From positions 1 through 13,234 of the forward strand of contig PIVW01000115.1 of assembly GCA_003353825.1 (NCBI GenBank): a DNA stretch of 13,234 nt. Reading direction: 5' to 3'. The stretch comes from Chloroflexota bacterium. GTDB lineage: Bacteria; Chloroflexota; Anaerolineae; J102. The notes below the pieces were generated by a model that was given only the letters and a program-made list of their open reading frames with translations, was not told the origin of the DNA and did no database searches. A program made the translations under genes and the position numbers. Shown here piece after piece: positions 1 through 7,065 of the stretch (the stretch's first letter is position 1; each line of letters opens with the position of its first letter).

Positions 1-3
1 CAC

Positions 4-73
4 GTTGCAAGTGGCAAGTTCAACCTTGTCTGCAAGCGAAGTTGTACCTGCGACCTGCTACTTGCTACCTGCC
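4..73. repeat. Degenerate heptanucleotide repeat with inverted arms
   Basis: This spacer has a 7-nt period. The left arm holds GTTGCAA, GTGGCAA and GTTCAAC (4-24). The right arm holds GTTGTAC, CTGCGAC, CTGCTAC, TTGCTAC and CTGCC (41-73). The right arm is roughly the reverse complement of the left (GTAGCAA-type units), so the two can pair as an imperfect hairpin. The same design, with a different heptad, occurs at 13109-13234. Heptanucleotide tandem repeats are known from cyanobacterial genomes (STRR sequences); placing this one in that class is my inference. Confidence 0.6.
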
Positions 74-178
74 CCAACGGGGCCTGATTTTCACAGCGCC
101 GTCTGGGAACAATTACTAGATGCTGTTATCAAGTGGACGTAAAGTGATGTTTCACTACCGGACACCTTTTGAAATGTC

Positions 179-217
179 ATTCCTTCGATTTCACTCAGGA
201 CAGGTCTGAGCGGGGTC
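179..217. repeat. Probable dispersed intergenic repeat fragment
   Basis: The segment reads CCTTCGATTTCACTCAGGAC followed by AGGTCTGAGCGGGGTC. Its reverse complement resembles the CCTGAGCGAAGTCGAAGGA-type sequence that is very common between genes in Chloroflexota and some other phyla. Copy number cannot be seen from this window, so the call rests on recalled similarity. The rest of 74-405 shows no convincing gene, RNA or terminator to me. Confidence 0.35.
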
Positions 218-405
218 CAGAAGCCAATTCACATTGAAGAAGCATCGTTAACAACGAAAAATCGCTCATCACGAGGCAATTCCACCGAAAAATCTCGCGT
301 TTCATGTAAGTAAGACCCTTTGCTGTTGTTCTGAATTGGTGTGAGTTGCGTGTCTGACCCGCTCAGGGTGACACAGTAGGAAAGTGTCTGCTAGCAAAAG
401 TGCGG

Positions 406-903
406 TCAGATATAATCTCCGATGAGGTCTGTTATATATTTTTCTGGGACTTGCACGGCTAATAATTCAGCCCTGGCACAGACCGTGCCCTCGGCCGACA
501 GCCTGATGCCTACCGTGATCTTTCGTCCCTTTATCTCTTTGATCTGTCCCCTCAGTTCAAGCGGCGGCCCCAAGGGTGTCGGTTTCAGGTAGTCCACATG
601 AAGTGAAGCTGTGAGAAAACGCAGACGGGGATCGGCGCCCATCTCCCTGCCTGCGGCGCGGTAGGCCGCTGCTGCCGCCGTGCCGGTACCATGACAATCG
701 ATGATGGAGGCGATCAGCCCGCCATACACATAGCCAGGGATAGCTGTGTGGTAGGATTCAGGCACGAAGGTCGAGACAGTTTCCTCACCGACCCAAAAGC
801 TCCTGACATGATGGCCATGTGCGTTCAGACGCCCACAGCCATAACATTGGGCAAAGTAATCGGGAGAATAATAATCTTGAATGGCTTTATCCGTTTGAGT
901 CAT
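406..903 (-). CDS. PaaI/4HBT-type hotdog thioesterase
   Basis: A 165-residue cytoplasmic hotdog-fold protein, the usual length for PaaI-type acyl-CoA thioesterases, which hydrolyse acyl-CoA or aryl-CoA esters. An N-terminal CYGCG segment (residues 20-24) followed by LNAHG matches the CFGCG-x-NP-x-G leader common in this family. Residues 60-69 (YGGLIASIID) are the hot-dog helix with the usual HGG changed to YGG. D69 is the expected acidic catalytic position. LHVDYLKPTPLG (101-112) is the typical central strand. The ATG overlaps the TGA of the upstream methyltransferase as ATGA, so the two are probably translationally coupled and last in an operon that begins with the secreted hydrolase. The substrate cannot be predicted. 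The family is clear; the enzyme activity is inferred. Confidence 0.85.
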   Translation of the reverse strand: MTQTDKAIQDYYSPDYFAQCYGCGRLNAHGHHVRSFWVGEETVSTFVPESYHTAIPGYVYGGLIASIIDCHGTGTAAAAAYRAAGREMGADPRLRFLTASLHVDYLKPTPLGPPLELRGQIKEIKGRKITVGIRLSAEGTVCARAELLAVQVPEKYITDLIGDYI

Positions 904-1757
904 CGTTGATTCTCTTTGCGGGCGGTGAGCGCGAAAAGATCTGCCTGATTGGGATCAGGACGCCCCAGAAGCGAGGGATGGAAGTTGACATCTAAAAAGC
1001 CGCAACGGTTTAGGATGTTTTTATAGTCTGCCGTGGTGTACGCCTGAAAGCTCTGTGCCATCCGGGTCACCGCAGCCGTCTCAGCATCGACGATATAGTG
1101 GCGTATTGTTGTCGTTTGTGATGATTCTTGCCAAACACGCTCGCTCAATACGATATGTTTTCTGTCCGAAAAAAGCCCACCATCGGAACTAAACCAGGTG
1201 CTCGGATCCTTGCCCATCCCCTCTACTATCTCGAATGTGTGGGGTTCCAGGAGCACGAAAGCGCCCGGTTTGAGTGCGGAATGAGCCTTGCGCAATATAT
1301 TTTCGGCATCGCCGATACGAAAGATGTTGAGTTCCCCGAAGAGCAACATAACGAGATCATATCCAGTGCCATAGCTGGCGATGCGTATATCTTGTTCGAC
1401 AAATTGCACGTTGTTTTGCGCCAGTGCGGCTTGTTCTCTTGCATAGGCAATAGAGGCCGGAGAGTAATCGATGCCGACACAGGTGTGCCCTAACGCCGCC
1501 AGCCGATTGCTGTACAGCCCGGGCCCACAAGCCAAATCCAATATACGGCTTGGCCTCTTCTGTAATAGCGTGCCATGAATCCAGTCGACGTGCTCGTCGA
1601 TGGTTCCAAAGCGGCGGCTGGCAGCATCATGCTCTTGTGTGAGATGCTCTTTGAGCATACGCCGGCTGAAATCGGGGTCATTCCAGGGGATATTGTCCCC
1701 CTCAGACCAGGGCTCGGGGACCGCCAGTCGTTGGATGATGTCTGTTAGGTCTGGCAT
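900..1757 (-). CDS. Class I SAM-dependent methyltransferase
   Basis: A 285-residue protein with a Rossmann-type methyltransferase core. Motif I is DLACGPGLY (residues 74-82, SAM binding), the acidic residue ending strand 2 lies in GIDYSP (95-100), and the adenine-binding acidic motif is EQDIR (121-125). After these comes YDLVMLLFGELNIF, then ALKPGAFVLLEPH as the later core strands. The start at 1757 is preferred over an in-frame start at 1919, because the extra 54 residues would overlap the 3' end of the upstream hydrolase reading frame and look unlike the family. The Shine-Dalgarno is weak (GGAAAA). The methyl acceptor is unknown. The gene lies 43 nt after the frameshifted end of the hydrolase and overlaps the thioesterase by 4 nt, which suggests one transcript. 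Confidence 0.85.
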   Translation of the reverse strand: MPDLTDIIQRLAVPEPWSEGDNIPWNDPDFSRRMLKEHLTQEHDAASRRFGTIDEHVDWIHGTLLQKRPSRILDLACGPGLYSNRLAALGHTCVGIDYSPASIAYAREQAALAQNNVQFVEQDIRIASYGTGYDLVMLLFGELNIFRIGDAENILRKAHSALKPGAFVLLEPHTFEIVEGMGKDPSTWFSSDGGLFSDRKHIVLSERVWQESSQTTTIRHYIVDAETAAVTRMAQSFQAYTTADYKNILNRCGFLDVNFHPSLLGRPDPNQADLFALTARKENQR

Positions 1758-1800
1758 GTCAGCGTTTTTCCGGTTGAGACAGGAGGTACTGTCCAAGACC

Positions 1801-2020
1801 TCAACTTGAAGCTGTTGCCAGTTCGAACACAAACTCAGCTGTCGTGTTCGAGGCCGCAGAGTTGGCCCCACCTGCGCAGTCGTTGTGGGCTCGTACAAGA
1901 TAGGAGGTTCCCAGCCCAAAACCAGGCGTGCCCGGTGTTGGAGAAAATTGGGTTTCGGTAGTCACCGTGCAGTCGGCATCTGCCTCACAGCTGACGCCGG
2001 GCTCGAAATAGGGGTTTGCC
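1801..2020 (-). pseudogene. Out-of-frame C-terminal fibronectin-III tail of the SGNH hydrolase
   Basis: In the next minus-strand frame the fibronectin-III domain started by the hydrolase continues cleanly. ANPYFEPGVSCEADADC follows directly after EVWTDG, and it ends with a typical last strand (SYLVRAHNDCAGG, then TTAEFVFEL) and a TGA at 1801. Removing one G from the minus-strand G5 run (plus 2019-2023) joins the frames into a protein of about 668 residues and leaves 43 nt to the methyltransferase ATG. A homopolymer sequencing or assembly error, phase variation, or a real mutation would all look like this. The first is likeliest, but the sequence cannot decide. Confidence 0.7.
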
Positions 2021-3808
2021 CCCATCAGTCCAAACTTCATAAGCGATAGCATCGGCGGCAGGTGGCCAGGTGAGCGACAGCGTTCCTTCGTTTTGACTGA
2101 TCGATACAGTCGTGGCATCAGGCGCCAGACAATAGTCGATATCTAAGAAGGGTGAAACAGACTCACGAAACTCGGCCAGACCGGCGTGGTCGATGGCTGT
2201 AATGGTCTCAGATACCTTGTATGTGGTACCGTTTGGCAGGGGCTCCTCAAAAGTGATTATTTTGCTCTTCATGCGTTGGGCCTGTGCCGGCAAAACACCA
2301 TCCCCTGTGTAGAATTCGACCCGATCGCTGCTCCCAACATCACTGCCAGGAAATGCCAAACGGAATTGCGTGAGACCCTCTTTGTTGATGGCTGTAAGGC
2401 CTGTTGAGGTGATATCGGCCCGCACTGCATAATAGGAATCCTTTGCACTACCGTAAATACACCCGACATCTGTCGAATCGGCAGGCGCAGTCAAATCGCT
2501 TGCCTCCACCTGCGGATTACCAAAGCTTCCCAGGGCGATATCGAGGGTGGGAGAACCGAGTGCCCCACTCTGGAAGGGATTGGTGCCGATCCCTGCTTCC
2601 CGAACGAGGTAAAGACTCGCATCGGTAAAGATCGCACGCTCTGGAATCCCGGCTGTATCGAAGGAGAGAATCCCGGCATAAGCTAAAGAGCCGTCATCAC
2701 CTAGATACACGCTATCTGTCCCGACCGTGGCGCCGTTGCTCCAGCCATCCTGCGTTCCCCCTTGAGATGTAAGCGTCAATTTAGGAGATCCCCGGAATAA
2801 GGGTAAGAAATAGTTGAGTGTCTCAGTCGTTATTTTGTACTCGTACCCATCGGCGCTGAGATGAATGGGATCAAATGGGTTGCGGAAGGTGCTCCTGAGG
2901 CTGGGGAGCTGAGGGTTGCCCCCAGGAAAAGGGCTGTAATCGGGGGGTAACTGCCCGGGATGCGGCAAGATATTTGGGCCTGCGTCGCCATCACCATAAA
3001 AATGGTGCATGAGCCCCAGTGAGTGATCGTAATAGAGGCGATTGTTGGCATTAGCCCAGCCAACACGCCGGTTTTCAACCCCGATCATCATGGCATTGAT
3101 CTCCTGATCGGTAATGAGATCGTTGATTGGATCAAGACTGAGGTCTTCGCGTTTTGCGCAGGCAAAGTCGTAAAGCTCGCATAACCAACCAATATCAAAG
3201 TTGGGATAATCATAACCGCTGATCATCACTTTTAGTTCAGGACGAACTGCCAGAATCGCATCGGTAATGGTGTAAGAATCTGCCTCCAAACTATCAAAGA
3301 ATTCCGCCTCTGTTTGGATCCCGTCAGGATCAATATCCATATCTTTATACCAGCCACCGTCAGATTTGCCCGCCAAGACATCGTTACCGCCAATGCTCAG
3401 CACCACCGTATCGATGGTAGGGTTGCCAATGAGGTCCTCGAGCATGTTCTGCAGAAAGGGGTAGTGGTCCGTATCGACGAATTCTCGTGCTTCACTTCCT
3501 GAAACAGCGTACTCTTTCGCGCTGAGGTCTGGGCCGGGATGGTCGGCTGTGGAACGGCTGATCATACTCTTATCAGCATGGCCGAATTTGTCGAACACCT
3601 CGTTGTGCGTGCCATCGTCCCACATGTATTGGGCCCAGCTATCGCCGGCCAGTAACGCTCGGGGTACCGGCGCCGGCGCGGGGCAATCGTCTGTTGTGGG
3701 TGTCAAATTATGGGGGTTGGGCGCTTGGGCGAAAATCACTGTACCAAAGAGGGGCAGTGCTGCGCTCGCAGTTGCGAGGGATACTAGGATACGATGGACA
3801 ATGTGCAT
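1985..3808 (-). CDS. Secreted SGNH/GDSL-family hydrolase with DNRLRE-like domain (frameshifted 3' end)
   Basis: A 607-residue exported protein as read. A signal peptide covers residues 1 to about 28 (MHIVHRILVS, a hydrophobic core, then FAQA). The SGNH esterase/lipase fold follows: block I GDSW (55-58, nucleophile S57), a block II glycine in AVSGSEARE (near G104), block III GGND (140-143) and block V DPIHLS (D313, H316). Residues from about 345 to 525 look like a beta-rich DNRLRE-type surface domain (SFDTAGIP, ASLYLVR, EGLTQFRLAF, VEFYTGDG). From about residue 565 a fibronectin-III domain begins (TLSLTWPPAADAIAYEVW) but leaves frame at a five-base C run at 2019-2023 and ends in unrelated residues. 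The intact tail is annotated separately. It probably acts outside the cell on carbohydrate esters or lipids; the substrate is unknown. It is the first gene of the minus-strand operon. Confidence 0.85.
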   Translation of the reverse strand: MHIVHRILVSLATASAALPLFGTVIFAQAPNPHNLTPTTDDCPAPAPVPRALLAGDSWAQYMWDDGTHNEVFDKFGHADKSMISRSTADHPGPDLSAKEYAVSGSEAREFVDTDHYPFLQNMLEDLIGNPTIDTVVLSIGGNDVLAGKSDGGWYKDMDIDPDGIQTEAEFFDSLEADSYTITDAILAVRPELKVMISGYDYPNFDIGWLCELYDFACAKREDLSLDPINDLITDQEINAMMIGVENRRVGWANANNRLYYDHSLGLMHHFYGDGDAGPNILPHPGQLPPDYSPFPGGNPQLPSLRSTFRNPFDPIHLSADGYEYKITTETLNYFLPLFRGSPKLTLTSQGGTQDGWSNGATVGTDSVYLGDDGSLAYAGILSFDTAGIPERAIFTDASLYLVREAGIGTNPFQSGALGSPTLDIALGSFGNPQVEASDLTAPADSTDVGCIYGSAKDSYYAVRADITSTGLTAINKEGLTQFRLAFPGSDVGSSDRVEFYTGDGVLPAQAQRMKSKIITFEEPLPNGTTYKVSETITAIDHAGLAEFRESVSPFLDIDYCLAPDATTVSISQNEGTLSLTWPPAADAIAYEVWTDGGKPLFRARRQL

Positions 3809-3847
3809 AGTGTAGACTTGGTGATGTGTACCTTGAAATCGTGAGTG

Positions 3848-3874
3848 ATTTTAGCACTAATTTGTAGCGGTCAA
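3848..3874 (-). promoter_or_regulatory. Promoter of the hydrolase-methyltransferase-thioesterase operon
   Basis: Read on the minus strand, TTGACC (3869-3874) is followed after 15 nt by TGC-TAAAAT, an extended -10 with the hexamer at 3848-3853. The start site would fall near 3841, giving a leader of about 33 nt before the ATG at 3808. The spacer is short, but the extended TGn element compensates for that in known sigma-70 promoters. Confidence 0.5.
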
Positions 3875-4007
3875 CGGTTGCTTGGAATGCGGAAAATGCC
3901 CGTTTTGAAGCATTTGGCCGCAAGGTTGTGCCGATTCACGCAATTGACTAAGTTGCCCGGCGTATGTGGCGGGAGGCTTCCTGTTCAACTAGCCTCTGAA
4001 CACTACA

Positions 4008-4018
4008 GATTTTAGCAC
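4008..4018 (-). promoter_or_regulatory. Second copy of the extended -10 element (GTGCTAAAATC)
   Basis: On the minus strand the 11-base GTGCTAAAATC of the operon promoter is repeated exactly here, 161 nt upstream. I see no good -35 hexamer at 17 nt, so this may be a weak second promoter or a factor-binding repeat. Between the two copies, in the 325-nt gap 3809-4133, I see only a short inverted repeat (GAGGCT at 3973-3978 with AGCCTC at 3991-3996, no T run) and no gene. Confidence 0.3.
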
Positions 4019-4118
4019 AAATTGGTGTTTGCAGCGACCGCGCAGGAAACGTAAGGGAGGTTATGCCAACCAAAAACAGAACCGACGCTTATATGTTGGT
4101 GTCTTCACCAAGAGTTCA

Positions 4119-4127
4119 TGCTATACT
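4119..4127 (+). promoter_or_regulatory. Extended -10 promoter for the DUF2007 gene (leaderless)
   Basis: TGC-TATACT is an extended -10. A start seven nt after the hexamer falls exactly on the A of the ATG at 4134, so the mRNA would have no leader. This agrees with the absence of any Shine-Dalgarno before 4134. The -35 region is poor, as is usual for extended -10 promoters. Confidence 0.55.
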
Positions 4128-4133
4128 ATGCTT

Positions 4134-4508
4134 ATGACGACAATCGTAAGCCAGTGGCTGCAAGGACTGTTTCAAGGAGTACGAGAACGCACCAAATCGC
4201 GCACTGTCTACGGGGGAGATCGCCAGGAGCCGGTCGTGGTCTACACCGCTGCCAACGCCATGGAGGCGAATCTGGTCAGAGCCTTGCTTGAGAGTGAAGG
4301 TGTTCCCTCTTTCACATCAGGAGCGGCGCTAAGTGATGTCTATGGCCTGACATTGGGGCCTGCCGCAGAAGTCGAAGTCTATGTTGTGAAAGCGTTAGCG
4401 CCAAAGGCACAGCAGATTATCGATGAACGCTATTTGGAGACTGTAGAGGCGTGGGAGGATGACGGGTATGTGGATGAGGATGATGTGTGGGGTGGAGATG
4501 AGGCTTAG
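4134..4508 (+). CDS. DUF2007 (putative signal-transducing) small protein
   Basis: A 124-residue soluble protein. Residues 33 to about 98 match the DUF2007 fold, a small alpha-beta domain of unknown function: VVVYTAANAMEANLVRALLE, then EGVPSFTSG, then VEVYVVKALAPKAQQIIDE. The C-terminus (103-124) is strongly acidic (EAWEDDGYVDEDD). The N-terminal part (MTTIVSQWLQGLFQGVRERTKS) may be an amphipathic helix. The start at 4134 is chosen because a good extended -10 lies just before it. An upstream in-frame start at 4029 would put that promoter inside the gene and add a basic, unlike-family extension. ATG 4128 is an alternative. The gene is alone, with its own promoter, ahead of the Ccm cluster. The domain is clear; the function is unknown. 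Confidence 0.8.
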   Translation: MTTIVSQWLQGLFQGVRERTKSRTVYGGDRQEPVVVYTAANAMEANLVRALLESEGVPSFTSGAALSDVYGLTLGPAAEVEVYVVKALAPKAQQIIDERYLETVEAWEDDGYVDEDDVWGGDEA

Positions 4509-4524
4509 GGTTCGCTATCAAATG

Positions 4525-4545
4525 TTCACCATTCACTATTGATAC
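4525..4545. repeat. Short heptad repeat (TTCACCA TTCACTA TTGATAC)
   Basis: Three degenerate 7-nt units lie between the DUF2007 gene and ccmE. TATCAA at 4516-4521 and TTGATA at 4539-4544 form a 6-bp inverted repeat around them, with CTTTTGTTCT downstream. It could act as a poor terminator, but the 17-nt loop makes that weak. Confidence 0.4.
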
Positions 4546-4624
4546 GGCGCCTTTTGTTCTCATCAAATACTTAGTTATCTTTAAGCTGGATACTGATCAA
4601 AATCATGTTGTGTAAAAAAGGACA

Positions 4625-4633
4625 TGGTATACT
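4625..4633 (+). promoter_or_regulatory. Extended -10 promoter of the ccm operon
   Basis: TGG-TATACT, an extended -10, places the start site near 4640 and gives a leader of about 41 nt to the ccmE ATG. Only a partial -35 (TTGTGT at 4608-4613, spacing 14) is visible. A GGAG at 4672-4675 lies five nt before ATG 4681. It probably drives the Ccm genes; no other comparably strong promoter is apparent between here and ccdA. Confidence 0.6.
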
Positions 4634-4680
4634 GTCACTACCTTGTCACAACACACGTCTGAACAGCCGACGGAGTCTTC

Positions 4681-5145
4681 ATGACTGAAAGCGCCATTAC
4701 CCAACCACAAATAGCCGCCAAAAATCCCAACAAGAAGATCAAGTTTATCATTGGTGGTGCTCTTATCTTCGTCGCCGTCATTGCCCTGGTGATTACCAGT
4801 ATCGACAGCACCGGCGCCTATTACATGACGGTCGCCGAGTTGAACAGCGATGCCACAGCGCTGGCTGGGCAGAAAATCCGCGTCTCCGGCGGAGTCGTGC
4901 AGGAGAGTGAGGATTGGGACCCGGTCAATTTGATGCTTAAATTCAACATGACTGATGAAACCGGTGAGCAGGTGCTGGTGAGTTTTCATGGCAGCCGTCC
5001 CAGCAATTTCAGCCGGGCTACCGAGGCTATTGTCGAGGGGGAAATGTTGTCGGACGGCAGTTTCCATGCTGACAACCTTATGCTAAAATGCCCCTCTCGC
5101 TACGAAGAGGCGCCCGAAGTGACGGAATTCGAAGCCATAGAATAG
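4681..5145 (+). CDS. ccmE: Cytochrome c maturation haem chaperone CcmE, CxxxY type
   Basis: CcmE is a membrane-anchored periplasmic haem chaperone. It receives haem with CcmC's help, is released by CcmAB, and passes haem to apocytochrome c. This 154-residue protein has a basic N-terminus, one membrane helix (residues about 21-40) and an OB-fold domain: MTVAELNSDATALAGQKIRVSGGV, then LMLKFNMTDETGEQVLVSFHG, then ATEAIVEGEM. The haem-attachment motif near the C-terminus is C137-P-S-R-Y141, so a cysteine replaces the usual histidine of HxxxY. CxxxY CcmE proteins are established in some archaea, Desulfovibrio and other bacteria (System I*), where CcmH is usually missing. GGAG lies five nt before the start. 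It is the first gene of the Ccm cluster. Confidence 0.92.
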   Translation: MTESAITQPQIAAKNPNKKIKFIIGGALIFVAVIALVITSIDSTGAYYMTVAELNSDATALAGQKIRVSGGVVQESEDWDPVNLMLKFNMTDETGEQVLVSFHGSRPSNFSRATEAIVEGEMLSDGSFHADNLMLKCPSRYEEAPEVTEFEAIE

Positions 5146-5218
5146 TCTCTAGCGGTATACGCTTGCCCGTTTTGTGCCGATCTGTATCCCTAATTTGCTA
5201 AAAAATGCTGAACATGTT

Positions 5219-5245
5219 GCGGTCGCTCTTGAAGGAGGCGACCGC
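5219..5245 (+). promoter_or_regulatory. Leader hairpin with a purine-rich loop before the cytochrome gene
   Basis: GCGGTCGC (5219-5226) and GCGACCGC (5238-5245) form a perfect 8-bp stem. The 11-nt loop (TCTTGAAGGAG) presents a Shine-Dalgarno-like AAGGAG. No T run follows, so it is not an intrinsic terminator. It lies between ccmE and the preferred cytochrome start at 5271, about 26 nt from the end of the stem. It could be a translation or RNA-stability element; no function is shown. Confidence 0.4.
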
Positions 5246-5270
5246 TTCCATTGTCCATCACCAAATCAAT

Positions 5271-7064
5271 ATGCATCGTAGCTATCTTCGATATCACATA
5301 GGTTGGGCCTTGACACTTCTGGTGGGGATGGGGGTGTTTTTCTTGCCGTATCCGCTGTCCGCCCAAGAGGGCCCGTTGGGCGCCGCTTACCGGGGTGAAC
5401 GTACCTTTGCGCAACGATGTACACAGTGTCATGGCCCCGGCGGTCAGGGCGATGGCCCTATGGCCGATCAAGTTCCTGTCAAGATTCCGGATTTTACGGA
5501 AGATAGTTACGTGGACGACCGTAGCCCCCAAGATCTATTTACAACGATCACCAATGGCAAAATGGAAAATCTCATGCCACCCTGGGGGGATACACTATCG
5601 GTAGGAGAAAGATGGGACCTGGTTGCACATATCTGGTCGTTGCATCTTGGCAACGATGAGATCACCATAAGTACAGAGGTCTTCGACAGGGCTTGTAGCA
5701 GTTGTCATGGTATGGATGGGCTCGGCACAGAACATGAGCCATCTTTGCAGCCCCTTTCTGATCCCACCTGGTTGGATCAAACAGAAGCGGAGTTGCGCTC
5801 GCTTGTCAGTGAAGCGCCTCACCCCCCAGTCGAGGGGTTGACAGATACAGAAATCAAGCTGGCTGCTGCCGCCGCCCGCAATTTTGGTCTGGGTGTTGCA
5901 AAATCCACAGCCACCGTAGAGGGCAATGGTGTCATCGATGTCGTCGTACGAAACGGCACAACCGGCCAGGCGGAAGGAAACCAGATTGTTCGTCTGCTCG
6001 TGTTCGAGCGCGATTCATTTGTGGCCGAACGCAGCGGGGAAACTGATGGCGAGGGTTTTGCTCGATTTACAGGTATGCCCACCGATGCCGCCTGGGTTTA
6101 CCTGGCTGAGGTCGTCTATGACGCCCTGCCATATGGCGGAGATGTTAGACAATTCGAACCTGATACCAATGCCTTGGAGATCCCAGTCGATGTTTACGAG
6201 TCTGGAGCAACGCTCGATGACATTCACGTCGGCCGTTCACATTGGGTATTAAGCCTGGAGCGTCCCACGTCGCTCGATGTCGGCGAGCTGTATGCATTGA
6301 GAAACACCGACAATCGTGTCTACGGCGGAAATCGGGGCGAGGACGGCATCAATCGAGTCCTCTCGTTTGAACTGCCAGCAAATGCTGTCAATGTCAGCAT
6401 AGATGGCAGCGAATTGGGTACACGCTTTATCTTGGAAGAGGGCATGATTATCGATACCTTGCCTTTCCCACCCGGAGAACGTCAGGTCCTGTTTCGTTAT
6501 AGTTTACCGGTTGTAGGTGGCAAGACCGATCTGGCGCATGCCATCCACTACCCGGTGGGTTACCTCAATTTACTCGTGCCAGATGTGGGCATGGAAATCG
6601 ACGCGCCCGATTGGAATGAGATGGAATCCATGCAAGCACAAGGTGGCACCTCCTACCTCAATTTTGTCATCGAAAACGCATCTGCTGGTGCAAATCCCAA
6701 GGCTGCATTCAGCAATATCGAAGCCAGTTTACCCCCTCCGCAGACCCCACCTGATGAGGGCGGCGGCCAGATTATAGACGCCAACGCCACCCCCGGCATC
6801 TCTGGACAGGCCTACATGCCGTTCCTTATTTTTGGTGGAAGTATTCTCGTATTGGGCATCGGGTTATTTCTTGTCTACCGTCGCCGGCAGCGTCTGGACG
6901 CCGAAGCACCACTACTGCGTGAGCAACAGCGGGGATATCTGATACAAGAGATAGCAGAGTTAGATGATGAGTATGAGGCTGGAGCAATAACCAAGGCTGA
7001 TTACGATGGGCAGCGTCGTTTGCTAAAGGCGCAGTTGGTGGCATTGACCAGAGAAGACGCCTGA
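5271..7064 (+). CDS. Membrane-anchored dihaem cytochrome c with beta-rich domain and SHOCT-like tail
   Basis: A 597-residue exported protein, counted from ATG 5271; an in-frame ATG at 5205 would add 22 residues before the signal peptide. A signal segment (MHRSYLRYHIGWALTLL to LSAQ) leads into two class I cytochrome c domains. The first has CTQCH (50-54) and MPPW, whose Met (102) is the probable axial ligand. The second has CSSCH (142-146) and, where MPP is expected, HPP (His 184). About 300 residues of beta-rich, immunoglobulin-like sequence follow (NGVIDVVVRNGTTG, GEGFARFTGMP, RVLSFELP, VLFRYSLPV). Next come a proline-rich linker, one membrane helix (about 516-540, then YRRRQR) and a cytoplasmic tail EIAELDDEYEAGAITKADYD resembling SHOCT-like oligomerisation segments. 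It ends one nt before ccmA. It is probably an electron-transfer protein and a client of the neighbouring Ccm genes; the specific role is unknown. Confidence 0.85.
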   Translation: MHRSYLRYHIGWALTLLVGMGVFFLPYPLSAQEGPLGAAYRGERTFAQRCTQCHGPGGQGDGPMADQVPVKIPDFTEDSYVDDRSPQDLFTTITNGKMENLMPPWGDTLSVGERWDLVAHIWSLHLGNDEITISTEVFDRACSSCHGMDGLGTEHEPSLQPLSDPTWLDQTEAELRSLVSEAPHPPVEGLTDTEIKLAAAAARNFGLGVAKSTATVEGNGVIDVVVRNGTTGQAEGNQIVRLLVFERDSFVAERSGETDGEGFARFTGMPTDAAWVYLAEVVYDALPYGGDVRQFEPDTNALEIPVDVYESGATLDDIHVGRSHWVLSLERPTSLDVGELYALRNTDNRVYGGNRGEDGINRVLSFELPANAVNVSIDGSELGTRFILEEGMIIDTLPFPPGERQVLFRYSLPVVGGKTDLAHAIHYPVGYLNLLVPDVGMEIDAPDWNEMESMQAQGGTSYLNFVIENASAGANPKAAFSNIEASLPPPQTPPDEGGGQIIDANATPGISGQAYMPFLIFGGSILVLGIGLFLVYRRRQRLDAEAPLLREQQRGYLIQEIAELDDEYEAGAITKADYDGQRRLLKAQLVALTREDA

Positions 7065-7065
7065 A

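Noticed and set aside
4603..5067. 154-residue open frame antisense to ccmE
   Set aside because: It is an antisense shadow with no family resemblance, and it has no promoter or ribosome site of its own.
5146..5218. Terminator between ccmE and the cytochrome gene
   Set aside because: Only a 4-bp stem (AGCG/CGCT) is visible with a poor T run. It is not convincing.
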